Below, piece after piece: positions 31,952-45,500 of a stretch of 64,000 bases of DNA; within the stretch, counting starts at the first letter, position 1; each line of letters opens with the position of its first letter. The notes under the pieces were generated by a model. That model did not search any database. It saw nothing but the letters and a program-made list of their open reading frames with translations, and was not told where the DNA came from. A program made the position numbers and the translations under genes. The DNA is from Symsagittifera roscoffensis (Eukaryota; Xenacoelomorpha; Acoela; Convolutidae): positions 43,193,965-43,257,964 of the forward strand of contig NC_087071.1 of the NCBI RefSeq assembly GCF_963678635.1. The letters run 5' to 3'.

Positions 31952-34900
31952 ACAACCAATCAACTCGCGATCAAAAACAAGAAAAAGTTATGCCTAAAAT
32001 TGTATGCTGAGTGAACAAATTAAATCATGACGAGCTTGATTTAATTATTTTATTTGAGAATTGAGCAAATTTGAGAAACAGTTTTGAGATAGTATTCGAC
32101 AAACATTCGTAGTCTAACACACACTGAAAGGCAATTCGCCAAAACTTTTTGTTAGTCTTCGGGAAATGACTTATGTGAATGCGACAGGAAAAGCTAAATT
32201 TTAGTGTTAATGTTTCAATTTTTTCCTAACATTCTTCGCTGTTTTTGTTTTGTAGCATCCCTGCTCGACCGAAAAAAACGTCTGGAACAAGGCGCGTGTG
32301 TGACTTCTGTTTGATTAACCTGTACCAAAACAAATTAAAATCAGCAAAATTTTAATCCTTTTGAAACGAACGCAAAGTCTTGAATGTTCTGAATATAATA
32401 AAGGAAAATTTAGTTGAGTTTCAGTTTTGTCGCGAAGTTTTTTTAGAACACCTCCAATCTCTCAATTATATAAAATATGACATGTTTCAAACCGCAAAAA
32501 GTTTACCAAAAAGGCTTTGAAGGCCAATTTTTTTGCAGTAATTTTATCGTTATTGTCCTTATGGTATAATAAAACTCCATAAAAAACATTTAATGATAAA
32601 ATCTAAATCATCATCACAAAAACCGACCCTAATATAATTCTTTTCAAGAAACAGAAAATTATTGTTAGCCATCCAAAACTCTGTCAAGGTTTTCAAGTAA
32701 TAAAACTGTCACAGTTTTCTACTTGTTATTTGAAGTAGAGTAAATTTACCACAAGGCCGAAATCGCACATGAAATAAAAAAAACATTTGGAATAACTGAA
32801 ACGACATCTAATTGAAACCATTTTGATCTTAAAAATTTTGGGAAACCCCGGATGGTGTGACTCATTGTAATTTTCTTATCGCTCCTCGCTTTAAAACTTT
32901 TATTTTGATTGTAAGATATTTACTAACCAATCATATTCCATAAATAACTTTAAAAATTTTAATAACAGGGTTGTTCAGAAAAAGACAGATAAACGAACAG
33001 TATAAATTTTGTTTCAAACGCTAATCGTTTTGCCAGTGAGTTAAAGAATATATTGAGACCTGAAAAACCCTAGAGTAATGATGGAATCATTTTATGACTA
33101 AAGGTTTGTCTGAAGCAATGCGGTCAAAAATAGATAGCCATACAATCATATCATGTCCTGAATCTGAAATTACCCTATTAGATCGCAATCCGTACCAATC
33201 TTTTGAGATATCGACAAACAAGTTAGTGGATCGTTGTAAGACACAAACAAGCATAAATTAAACACCAGTGTGGTGTATGCCATTTGTAACTGTACATATG
33301 TACTAAAATTATGGATCAAATAAAAAAATAAAGTTTCTGAAAGCGTTGGTCAAATTTGTTTCAATGTAGAAAAATTGTTGTTTGACTCTAAAATTTGAGT
33401 GATTAAAACAAATAGGGCATCTAGTTTCAGCCGAAATTGTTCAGTAGTAGTGGAAATCTCTCGACCATAAACTGCCCTTGTTTGGCCTAAACTTTTTGCT
33501 GTTTATTGTTCTTTAAATTTTTGCGGTCAATAACTTACTGGGAGGGCGGATCTGTAATGATAAAGGCCCGATGTTTTTGTTTTTAGTTTCTTTTTCAAAG
33601 TTATTTTGGGTCAGAGATTTTTCTCGTTAGAGAATTTTTTTTGCAAACAGGCTTTTGGACAACTACGCGCTGAATGGAAAATTCAAAATCATTTTTTATG
33701 ATAAAAAAATTTCAAACTTATTTCGAATTTTTTGAAATATTAATTTCTTTACAACGTGCGATACTGGATCGCATTACTCGCTCAAAAACAGACTAAATCT
33801 GAAAAAGCTCAAACCAGTTTTTCTCACTACTGGATCATTTTTAAAAAATTCTTTTGAGATCGTTCGAATCGCGACGTGACCCATTCCGATGATTACTTCA
33901 AAACAAAGAAATGGAAAACCAAACTAAACTACACCCGAAAAAAATTCCTCCCCAATTTCAATATTCGTGAAGAAAGAACTCTTGAAAAGTGGTGGGTTTG
34001 TGTGACAAGAATCTACTTTTTGTATCAAAAAACGTTGTCAAATGAGTTCGTATCGAAAAAAACCTGATTTTTTGGACTGAAATTTTTCATCAAATCACCC
34101 CATGTTTTTGTATTTTTCGAAGAAAAGCTCATAAAATAGCAAAAAAGAAGAAAACGAAATAGAATATATGTTATAGTACAGCTTTTTCGAGCTTACATTA
34201 TTTCAATTTGGATAAATTCACCTGCCTCATATCGCGTTTTCTGTCTACCATGTTCAAGGAAACAAGCCGAGTATTCATTTTTATTGACTAAAATTAGCAA
34301 AACTCCAATTTACCCAGCCGTACGAACTTAAATAGGATTGAATTTTTTTTTTCAACCTCACATTATCAACTTTTTGAGATACATCATAATCAATTTTGAT
34401 TGATTCAAATTAGGTTAAGACAATTTATTCACATGGAAATGGATTAAGAAAAAGAGTTATCACAGATAAAGGCTGTTGTGCCCCTGTTTAAGAATTGTAT
34501 GAAGTTTTTTGTTTTTTTTCTGGGCTGGGTAATGTAGCCTCACCTACGAAAAAATCAAAGTTTTCAAAAAATGTTAGAGCTTTTTAATGCCCCTTCAAAG
34601 CTTTCAAAAAAAACTTTTAAGCAATTTTCAAAAGGTTGCTCAAAATTTTTTTCAATATGACTTGATACAAGTTACTTGAAACTAATAAATGTTGCTAGAT
34701 ACTCAATAAATCAATTTTCACTGTCCTCAGCGTGTGGGCAGCGTTTTTTAAAAAAACTAATCTAGAAAATACAAGTTTTTTTAAATGTTTTTAATGAGTT
34801 TTCTAATAGCTCAATCCTGAAACCTTTAAGAACACCCGGTATAATCAGTACTTTGCCCTGATACGAGCCATCTTCCTGAGGTTTATAAACGCTATTGTAT

Positions 34901-36474
34901 TTTTAAAAATCCACTCATTTTCCAGATAAGCCATTAGTTTTTAAATATCAAAGTTTGCTCTATAGTTCGAGGTTCATTTTAAAAGATACCTAGATTACTG
35001 AAAAATTGGGCTGAAATTCCAAAAATTTTGAGTTTTGTCGGCCATTAAAATCGACCAATATGAATTTCTGAGTCGGTTGACCGAAAATGATTGTTGTAAA
35101 AAAATCCAATATGATGGTCGAATGGGTGGGGTAATAAAAGAGGAGAGAGCGCTTACTCCTTCTACCGCCGAATTCCGCTATTTAAAATATTGCATCTGGA
35201 TTGCATCACAAGCATAAAAATTTACAATTAAACCTGAATTGAAAAAAAAATAGAATTAGCCGATTGGCAATTTTCAAATCTTACGAAAAGTAATTAAGGA
35301 TATTTTTTTCCGAAATTGTGCTCTAGGCGTCAAGACTTATTATTTGATATACAGATTTCTGTTCCAAACTGTTTAGTTGGAATGTCAACTTCTACTGGAC
35401 AGTCGGAGCATAAAGCCTATTCGGTCCAAACCTAAATCTGTCAACAAAGTCGAAACCGAATTTTTTTTTTTTTCAGGTTGAAAATATTCTCGGTCGACAA
35501 AACTCCTCAACCGACCTGATTCGAAAAAAATTCTCCTCGGTTAAATACATTCGAAACTTTTCCCGCTGTCGAAGCTTTTTTCAGTGAAAAAATTACGCAG
35601 CCGAACTCAACCGAAAACTTTTTCTTCGTCAAACTCGTTCAGAAAAATTTTCCTCAAGCAGACATAGAAGAAACCTACCGAGAAGGTCAAAATATATGAA
35701 TTTTTAGTCAGTTTGGTCTGAACATAAATAGCAAACCTCGCTTCTTTTTACTTTTGCGCGAGCCGGTAGATTTTAACTTTCCTTCGCTTGCAACGGTTCC
35801 TCGATCTTAAGTATGGCTTGAAATACCGAACTTTCTTGACTCGGTCACGACGGTCTGAAAAAGCCCAATTTTGATCGCGAGCCATAATTCGACCGAGACT
35901 CCGAATATAAAACCGGAGCCTGACACATGCAGTTCAATAAAAAATTGCATTTGGTTGAATTTTTTAGACTCAAATTTATGCAAAACTAGCAGAAAAAAGA
36001 CATTGGACATCACCACTTGGGATATCTACAAGCTGTGTGTTTACGAAAACATGATACATGTATTCATAAAGGTTTGAGTGCGCGCAAAACTATCCTTTTA
36101 TGCTCATTTCAAAAAAAGCTTAACGACTTAGTAGTTATTAATCGGCTTAAAGCAAAACAAAAAAGTACAGAGCTGTAAAACGTCCATAATTTTCGTGCTG
36201 TTCATTATTGAACATTATAAATGCGTTATATTTAAAAACTTCAAGTCAAAACTTGTACTTCTCATTAGAAAAAAGCAATAAAGCCAGATTAAACTATGTC
36301 TACCGGATAATTTAAGCATGAAAGTTTGTTTCTTCTAACCATAACAACAGAGTAAAAACGTATTTTTGCTCAAACCTCATTTAATTCAAAATATCATAAA
36401 AAATTTATTCGTCAAAATTAAGTTAGTCTTTTTAGTTTGTAAGCAACAAAGAGAATAAAAGAGAAATTCAAAAA
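31952..36474. other. intergenic region between the two LITAF genes
   Basis: AT-rich. I recognise no gene. A short fragment of the terminal-hairpin 3' end is at about 34845-34875 (CCCTGATACGAGCCATCTT). The region 35400-35680 has a diffuse TCGACC/GGTCGA-rich segment, and the open frame at 33876-34067 shows no domain. A 3' splice-site-like CTTTTTAG ends at 36436, 38 bases before the next gene's ATG. Confidence 0.5.
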
Positions 36475-36533
36475 ATGTCGAATTTTGGCGTAGTAGGTGA
36501 ACATCAAACAACAACTACATACACAATACCTCA
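36475..36533 (+). CDS. LITAF: LITAF gene 2, exon 1
   Basis: ATG at 36475 and donor CTCA|GTAAGT. Assigned by phase (2), which joins exactly to the CPAC exon at 44603, and by analogy to gene 1. This is the least certain of the three exons. Confidence 0.65.
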
Positions 36534-39500
36534 GTAAGTAACTCAGTCCACGTTTTTAATCCCCCCAATCAACCCAAATCGGAGCTTAACCAATGCTCAA
36601 GCTACCCGCGGGTTTTCCATATACCCCCACCTCAGTGTAGAGATGTTGAATTTTTTCAAGATGGGAATATTTAAGAAAAAATGACAATATTTTTTGGAAT
36701 GACCAAATTGGTTTTCAGATCCCTCCAAAAACTCTTAAAAGATCATATTATGAAACTTTTTCTGCGCCGCATGCAAAATGTTGAAAAAACACAGGCAAAA
36801 ACGTTGTTTTTGAGGCACTTAAAAAAATCATGCTTTTTGGAAACGCTTTTCAGAGCCGCAGATGGATAGTACCAAAGAGGTGACCAGTTGAGTGACGAGG
36901 AGGTCGAATCGCATTCGCCCACTCCTCTCCCCACCTTTAATCTCCTTGGTACCCCTTAATCTGCCTCTGCATCTACCGGCTCGCCGTGAACCGCGATGAC
37001 CCATCGCATTCGCCTGTTGAAATTCGGCTTTTAAATTTTCGATTTGTTTTTCAAGATGATTCGTTCCGGAAGTTTTTGTTTGAATTTTGTTTGCCATTGA
37101 TAGCCAATAATCGATATTGACCATATGATTATATTCAAATAAAAAACTAGAAGCGAAAAGAAGAAAAGACTATTTGAACCCCCTCCCTTAATCCGCTCTT
37201 GCTATCGACACCAGGTGCGGATGTAAAGAAGATGACACGGAGGGGAGAGGGGGGGGGGGGGCTGCTGGTTTGTGATGCGCCTCATTCCGCTCTAAGATCC
37301 TATGCTCTCGTCCCCAAAGGGTCCTACAATTGGTACTATTTACGACTTGCATTTTTGCCGACTAGTCCTAAATTTTATGAAAAAGACTTTTGACACTTGT
37401 CATACCGCAGGGTATGATTATCTAATTCTTGAATCCGAATGGATCGATGAGCAGTGAGTCTCAGTCGGAGCGGTATAAAACAACTAGTTGATAGACAACG
37501 TTAATTCAACTCTGAACAATAGTTCCAACATAGTTCGTCTTCTGTGTCTATTATTGTCAAGTGACCGGCCAACTAGTCGTTTAACATAAACTATAGATCA
37601 TATAAACATCATTTATTTTTATAGTGGGTTTGTCGATTCAGGCCGCATGACATTCCTCCTCGGCAACAAAAATTATAAATGACTGATTTTAAATTGAGTT
37701 TTTAGAGTTCCCGTGCGAATTTCAGATTTGAATTTTATAGTCCCCATAGGACTTTTCCGGATTTTTAACATTTCTGATTGCTTTTCATCTTTAATAAATT
37801 CCTCCCCATTGCTTTCATGTTCCTCGTCTTTCTGTAATTTGTTGTTTGTCTTTTTGTCTCGCCTTCTTGTTGTAAACCCTTATCTTTCACTAATAAGGTG
37901 TCGTTGTTATTGTCGATTGTGCCATCGTCCTCTGTTGGCGAGGTTAAATCTACCACGTCTGTGTGACTTGTTTTGCTTTTCGGGCTAAATACTTCAATGA
38001 GCTTTGTACTATGGAAAATTCTCGGTGAAACCCATTTCTTGTATAAGCGTTTTTAGGCTCGGGCACTTGTCTGTGTTCTGTTTGTCCGGTGGCGAATCGA
38101 TTTCAAATTGTAGAGTTTTCTTTTCTTCATTGTTTTTATCATTGATGACATTAATTGGTACGGGGTTTTCAAACGCGGTGGACAGCGTCGATTGGCGTTT
38201 CCTAGCTGACTTCCGCTGTGGTACAGTTAAAATCGTGGGTTGTGTTCGTTTTCGATTTTGCCTCTTAGGCGATGGTGCGATATCCTCCGAGGAGATTGAT
38301 GATTGATCGTCTTTGTCTGAGTTGCTGGAGCTGGTTTCTGTTGAATGCTAGGGTCCGCTTTCGAAGTTCTGGCGCGGATACCAGTTTGCAGCCTCATTCC
38401 GCTGGTTTGTAGCTTGTGTGTCGGGCGCCCGCTGGTTTATTTACCCGTTGCTTTGGCTTTTCGTTTGGTTAGGCTATTTTGGTTTCTCTTTTTGAGTCAG
38501 CTTCCTTGGTAGGCCCGTTGTTTCAAACTGTTGGAACCTTGGATGCTGGGGAGCAGTAGGGTTCTCTATGTCTAAAAAACGTAGGCATGGTCCTGATCTC
38601 CGTGCGGATTTATAGACTATGAAATCACTGAGCCGAGACGGTCTGCATGGTCCGTATATTAAAGGGTTTGGGACAAATGCAGCACCGCTTTTTTCAATAG
38701 TCTCAGTTGCTTTCCGAATGTTTGCACCCATGCGGTGTGTGGAGTTTTCGTGTTTTTTTCTGCTGTTTTTTGTACGCCCGAAATTTTTACATTTAACTTA
38801 TCTTTGACTATTTCTATAGTTTTTGATTCTGCACCTGTGTTTTGTTGTGTCGGAGAGTTTGTGGTTGCAAGATTTCTTGGCATTTGTGGGTTCGCTTCTT
38901 TCTTCTTGATAGATACTTCATCTTCCGACCGCTGTTGTAAATCGTGCCTTACTTAGGCGGCTAGTGGCCGCTTTGTAAGATTCTTTCGATCTAAATATGC
39001 TTGTTTTGCGCTTTCCCAGTTTAGGTTGTTAGGTGAACTACAAGTTGCTACGTTTGACAAAGGTGTGTTCGGTTTACTGCCCATATGGTCCTCAAATGGT
39101 GGAAGTTTTGTTAGGCTATGTGGTGTGATTCTCAATGTTTTAAAAACTTCAGCTACATCTGGCGCGAGTTTGTGTGGTGTTTTGTTTGATCAATTTTCAT
39201 ACCGCTAATCTACGTTTCAAAGTTTTTATCATTCTCTCTACTATCATATTGCTCTATCATCATCTACCAGGGCAAACAGTAGTTTTATATTGTTGTTACT
39301 GCAAAACAATTGAAGTTTTTTGAGCTCTAAATGTTTGTGCTTGGTCACATCTTAATCTTCGTGGTACCCCGTTATTAGAAATGTATCGTTGCATAAATTT
39401 TAGGGCAATTTCCGCTGTTGTATTTGTAACAACTTTTGCAGTGGGAATTTTTGACCATTTATCTATTGCAACTAAAATATACGCGTCTCTTTTTGATTCA

Positions 39501-42500
39501 TCCGGAAGGGGCCCTGCGAAAACTCATTGGACTTACTCATTAGGTTCAACCACTGGTTCCATTTGGAATGAATGTTTTTTTTTCTATGATGGTTTTTAAT
39601 TTTTACCTGGTTCTGTGCAGTGTTTGCAATTTTGTGCCATTTGCACAATTGACCGATGAATATGTGTGGACCAGACATGTTGACACAAATAAAACATGGC
39701 TGCCAATCCCGATTGTGTCAAATGACAGCTTTCTAGCATTGTCTGTCTTAGTTGCGTAGGTATGACGATTCTTTCGTCTATGATTAGACAATCCTCTTGG
39801 ACATGTTGCCTGTGTCTTATGTTGCGCCAGTAGTGTCCGTAGGAAGCTTTGATGACTTCCCAATCCCTCTTCTTGACAAAATTAATCAATGGACGCATAT
39901 TTTGGTCTTTTTTGGTGGCTGCGCCAATAAATCATACGCCCAGAACCCGCTGTAACCTTTGTCTGAACAATGTGGGGTGTCTTTCTCTGATTCCACTGTG
40001 TTTGTGGTTTCTCCAACGTCGCAACCAGTCCTTCTGTTATCATCTCAAGGCTGGCTTCTAACTGTGTAGATGTTCCCATTGTTGGCGGCTCTATATTGTG
40101 TGTCTGTTCTTCTTGTATGCATATATTTGGGTCCACGCGGCTAACACAGATTTCTGCGGTGTCCTCAATTCTATCTGACGTGGTTTGTGCAGCTGCTGTT
40201 ATGATTTGCGGTTCGGTCTATACGGTTTGTGTCGTCTTTGTGATTTCGTTTTGTTTGGGTTTGGCAGTTGTTTTTCCAGGTGTAGTAGTGTCCGTGAAGA
40301 TGATTTTCGGAAAAGTCGATTTCGCAGTTGTCTCTGTTTTCTCTTAGCCGACAGTACTTCTCCGGCATCCTGTAAGGGTGTTGTTGTTGAGGTGACATGA
40401 ACATTTTGTTGCGGTGATTTTGTTAGATCGGATTTTCCCTTCTATCCTTTCGTGGGGTGTGCTATCTTGGGTCCGAAAGGCTCTCTTCGCTGTCAGATGA
40501 ACCCTGCCAATTCTTTTCTGACTCTTTTCGGTCCCACGACTCGTTTGTTTTGAGTTCCCACGGGTTAAATCCTCCTTTAAAACCTTTGTTTCTGTTGTGC
40601 GACTCAATTTCGGTTTTTGATTTTGATATTGAAACTATGTGGACGGATTTTTTGCAGTTTGTATGGTATGAATTCTTCTGGTTTTGTTGATTTTCCAATT
40701 GAGAGAGAGTTGTTTGTTTTTTAGCAGGTTTTGAGTGAAACTGATTTCTGTTAATAGTTTGAAAATGACCGGTTGCGGAAGGTTTGGAAGGTTTAGTTGT
40801 TACTTGAATGTTTGAAGCAGCAATAAATAACCCTTCGTTTTTCGCGCGCTTTTTGATCAGCTCATGCGATGCTTTGTTTCGATTAGCTAGATTATTTAGA
40901 ATGACAACAAAATCCTCATCGTACTCACTAGGGGATATTGCCAATCCAACTGGATTTCTGGACATATAGTCTATTAATCCCATTTTGTTCCCTGCGAGAT
41001 GTTTGATGTCGAAATGAAATGGTATCAATCGGTCGATCCAACGCGTCAGCCGGACTTGGCTTGTTTTGGATAGTTCACTTGCGTTTAAAGCGCTGATTAA
41101 AGCTCAGTGATCTCTGATGACTGTAAAACACTTTTCGTAAAGATAGTCTTTAAAACGTTCGATTGCCCACACGACCCCTAATAATTCTAGTTCGTTTACG
41201 GAAAATGTTTCCTCCAATGAGTTTTAAAAGCATGACGCATAAGCTACGGCGACCCAACCTTCTCTTGAATGTTGTTACAGTGCAGCCTCTAATCCCGTGG
41301 TAGATTCATCGCATACGATGCGAGTGTCATGATGTTGGTCAAATTGTTAGGTTTGTGTTATATCCGCGATCAGTTTTAATATATTTTTGAAAATTGTGTT
41401 ATGCCCTAGTGACCATGCTCTAGTGGTTTTTTTTCTGTGTTTTTTAGAATTAAGCGTAGGGCGGCAGCGGTTTGTGCTAACTTTGGTATATATCGTGTGA
41501 GATGGTGTATGGAGCCCATGAAACTTTTTAAATATTTGAAATTTTTTGGTGATGATAGTTTTTCGATTCTCAGTCTTTCTTACAAGAGGGTTTTGTTCCC
41601 TCGCTATTATTGTTGAATCCTAGCCACTCAACTTGCTTGCGAACTTACTCTTATCCAATGATATCGCAAGATTTTCATTGTCAGGTTTTTTCAGAACTGA
41701 TTTGAACTTTTGTTTATGTAGTTCCAGCGATCCTTTGGTTACGATTGATATATCGTCCAAGTATGCATAGGTGCTCGTACAATTTGTAAGGGTTATATCA
41801 ATCGCTTTTTGGAATTTGGCTGGCATATCCGTGAGCCCAGAAAATGCTCTTTGAAACTGATCAGTCCCAGTGGCTTTACCACCAATAAGAATAAAAATGC
41901 ATTGTTCTCTGGTCGTTTTGTGCAGAGGGATTTATGAATATGCGTAGCTAACGTCGAGTGTCGAAAACAATGTTCGTTTGGATTTGTCTGATTTGACCAC
42001 CTGGGCGGTATTATCCAAAAGTAAGTCGATGTTGGGCATTTGTTGTTTGTTTTTGTGGATGAATTTGTTGACTTTCTTAGAGACTAGAGCGAGTTTAACT
42101 GTTTGATCCTTTTTCACTGTAATGACAATATGGCTAGAAAGTTGTCGATCCGAACATTTATCTAATTTGATAATGTGGTTTTGATCAATTAGTTTGTTTA
42201 ATTCCCATTCAACTCGTTACTGTAGGTACACTGGGATACGCCAAATTTTTGTTTTATTGGATTGAAATCTTGATTGAATTGGGTTCTCATCATATGATTT
42301 TTCGATTTTCCTATACGTATGCACAGTTGTTGAAATTTATCTTTGACCCAATGTTTAATTTCTGGATCTGATTCTTCTGTTCGCGTACGCTTAACACATT
42401 TTGTTTTGGTTTTTCTTGGATCAACTTGACACCTACTTTTGGTGGTATGTTGTGTCCTAATGTGTTGGTTTTCTGGTCATCCACAATGATAAACGGAGCT

Positions 42501-45500
42501 GATTGAATTCTCCAGCCTCCTGATTCAATGATTGTTATCAATCTTTTATTCGATTTTAATGTTTCAAGATTGTAGCATGCCAGATTTCTGGCAGTGTCGT
42601 CCGGTGGGATGAATTTGATTAATGCTGACTTATCGTTTTGTTGTATACGCCGTGCAGTTTTTTCAATTCGAAAAGACATTGGACTGCCCGATTCGGGAAT
42701 AGCAAAAAATTCTTCTGAATTTGTTTTTAGTTTAACAATATGACCGTTTAGATCATCTTCCGATAAGATCTTTGTTTTTTTAATCTCGAAGGAGTCAGCG
42801 ATTGCCATAACAGAGAACTTGGCTCTCTGGTACTCATCCCATCCATTATTTGACGTGAACTCAGCAAATACCACAGGGTCGTTTTCGGTTTCAAGACTCT
42901 CTGATTTTATTTTTTTCTGTTGTTGATCCTGTCGTTTTTCAAAGTAAATACAAGCATTAGCAAAATGGCCTCGTTTGGCACAGTTTGAACAAATCTTGTC
43001 TATAGCCTGGCAAGATTGGAGATGTCTCTGATTGTATTGAATTCCGCACCTAGAACCTTGTTTTGAACTGTTCACATTTTTGTTTCTTTGTTGTCCTCAT
43101 GTGTTTTGTGTTCCACGTGGGTACGGTCGTCCGCGAAAACCACCCCGACTTCTTTGTGAGTTTTGGTTGTTCGAATAAATGTACCGACCACGTGTGTTGA
43201 TATAGTGTACTGGTTCTTGTTTTGCTGTAGTTTGTCCTCCGAATGGATTTATCTCCATTGTGCGGCTGTGTTTAATGCCTTTTTCCCGACGGATTGCATA
43301 TTCATATGCATCTTGTGGGGTTAGTGTTTGTGCTAATAATTCTTTTGTGATCTTTCCATGTTCACATGCGCTGTGAAAATGTCTCTGACCCATTCGTCTT
43401 CTCGTTCCCCACAGTCAGCCTGTGAGGCTAATTCGACTAGATCTGCATGAAATTGCTCAAGATTCTCCGATTTCTTTTGTTTCCGGCATATAAAGTTGCA
43501 AAAATGTCTTCCGGTGTTGTCATGAGTTCTTGTGGTCACATTGTGTAGTTCCAAACTAGGTCTTTTCTGTTGAACTTGTCTGTGTCCTTCGGCTCCCAAG
43601 CAGGAAAAAAGATAGCTGCGAACTTTCGCGTCTGCTTCAACCCACTTATATGAATTGCATAATACTCTTTTCTCCCAGGCTTTTATGACGTGATTTTCCC
43701 AACTATTTCGTTCCTCCTGATTGCAAGCCTCTCCGTTTTTCTTATGTGCCTCTGATTCGCCCGTTATTTCAATTTCGTACACAGGTTCTGAAGGTTCTAC
43801 AAGTGGTGGTCTGGCTCTCAATAAATTTCGTACCTCAATTCCATCCACTTATAGAAACTGAATTTAGGAGGGGAGTTGGCGACAAAAAAACTTTTTGAAA
43901 CCAGATTTTTCAAAAAACCATTCAAAAATTGCGTCATTTTTGACAGCATCTTTAAAAAAACATTTGGCGAGAAAATCTTAGATCTAATTTAAAATTAACA
44001 AACAGCCTGCGGTGACAGTTGCTAACACATGACAACATATTGAAAAGGCAAATTTCCCGCGAAATTTTTCAAAATTGTGTTTTTCTTGTTGTTTCGATCA
44101 TCAACTTTGAAAAATGCACTTTGGATACAAATTTGCTTTCTTACTGTTTTTTATACCGCAAAGTCAGAAACCAAAGAAAAAGTTAAAGGTGCCTAGCGTG
44201 AACAATATCATAATGAACAACATCAGTTACAACTATAAGTTTCGAGTTTTCTTGGAATAATAGAGAAACAAATATTTTGTAACATTTTGTCTTTAAAAAC
44301 TTCTTATGCCACAAATAATCAATCAAGTGTGATAGTTTAGGCAGATAAATCAATTAAGTTTTAACTTGCAGATGAGTTGTACTTTGTTAACCAGTATATA
44401 AAACCCGTATTAATCTAAATACCCTCAATCGAAACCTACTAATAAACAGAAAACAAACCAGTTAAAATGATTTCGTTTTATTATGCGTTTTTTGTAAGAA
44501 GTGATTAGAAACTGTGTTTCTACATGCTCAACTCTGTTTTTTTTATTCGAATTTATTTATTTGAATTTCTTTATTTGAATTTTCCATTGTTTATAATTTT
44601 AGAACGGTAGTTGTTGCTCCTGCTACTTCGCTTGGGGATGGGCCCACCACTATCCAATGTCCCGCGTGTAGAATGGTAGTAACCACTAGAGCAACCTCAA
44701 CCCCAGGTACGTGTACTGTACAATTCAGTGCTGATATAAATTATCCGGACAAAATGAATAAAACTTGAAAATTAATCAAGGCGTTTTTCCTAAATTGAGT
44801 TGAATTTAGACAAAAATTGATAAGAAATTTCCTGCTTGAATTTTAACAAAATTAATATGGTGGAATTAATAGTTTTGCAATATTCGGGTCCGAAAAATTT
44901 AAACCAAAAACCATCATTTTTGGCTTTGTTTAGTTATTCAGAAAGTACTCAAAACCTATTTGGTTTGTACTGAAAAAAACTATATTACTGCAAGCCTCTT
45001 ATGCAGCCCCACCAAAATCTAAGAAAGCTAAAATCTTGAAAAGTGGGCACAAAAGGTAGGTTTTTAAAAAGTTTTTTTTTTGCTTATAAAATTGTGTTTT
45101 ATATACCCGGGTTGACCTCCATACACCAAAAGATCGTATCAGACAATTCCATACATCAAGTGTGTGGAAAAATGATTGTCATACAATTTTCATACAATTT
45201 CTAAAAATGATTGAAAAAGATATAAACTTATTTCTGTGGATGTTTGATTCTAATAAAACAGTCTGGTAAAAAAACTTTTGTATGGGGTGTTTATATATGC
45301 CTTGATCAATGTCTGATTTTTTGAAAATTCAAAAATTTTAAATAAGAACCATTAAAAAAATTTTGCCAAAAACTAAAAGTTTGTTGCTTTTGTTATATCA
45401 ATTGTGAAAGACAACTTAGGTCGTTTTCTATGCATTGTAAATGCAAAGACCGTCCAACCTTCGGTGCTTTGCGTAACCAAGGTCTTTGTCACATGTGTTC

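Larger units (their letters stand above)
37398..43855 (-). mobile_element. decayed Ty3/Gypsy retrotransposon, 5' LTR missing
   Basis: On the minus strand, from high to low coordinates: gag, zinc knuckle, protease, reverse transcriptase, RNase H, a long Lys/Ser-rich spacer, integrase, a ~400-codon polar tail, purine tract and one LTR. Many stops and frameshifts break every domain, so it cannot code for functional proteins. It lies antisense in intron 1 of the second LITAF gene. There is no envelope-like ORF. Without a 5' LTR it is probably a truncated insertion or was later cut. Confidence 0.85.

Noticed and set aside
37713-40690. Several plus-strand ORFs of 60-100 codons
   Set aside because: Antisense shadows of the Gypsy element; Cys/Phe/Val-rich composition is typical of reversed coding DNA.
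43856-44470. A 5' LTR for the Gypsy element
   Set aside because: No stretch matches 37398-37652 and no primer-binding-site-like sequence follows in the right orientation.
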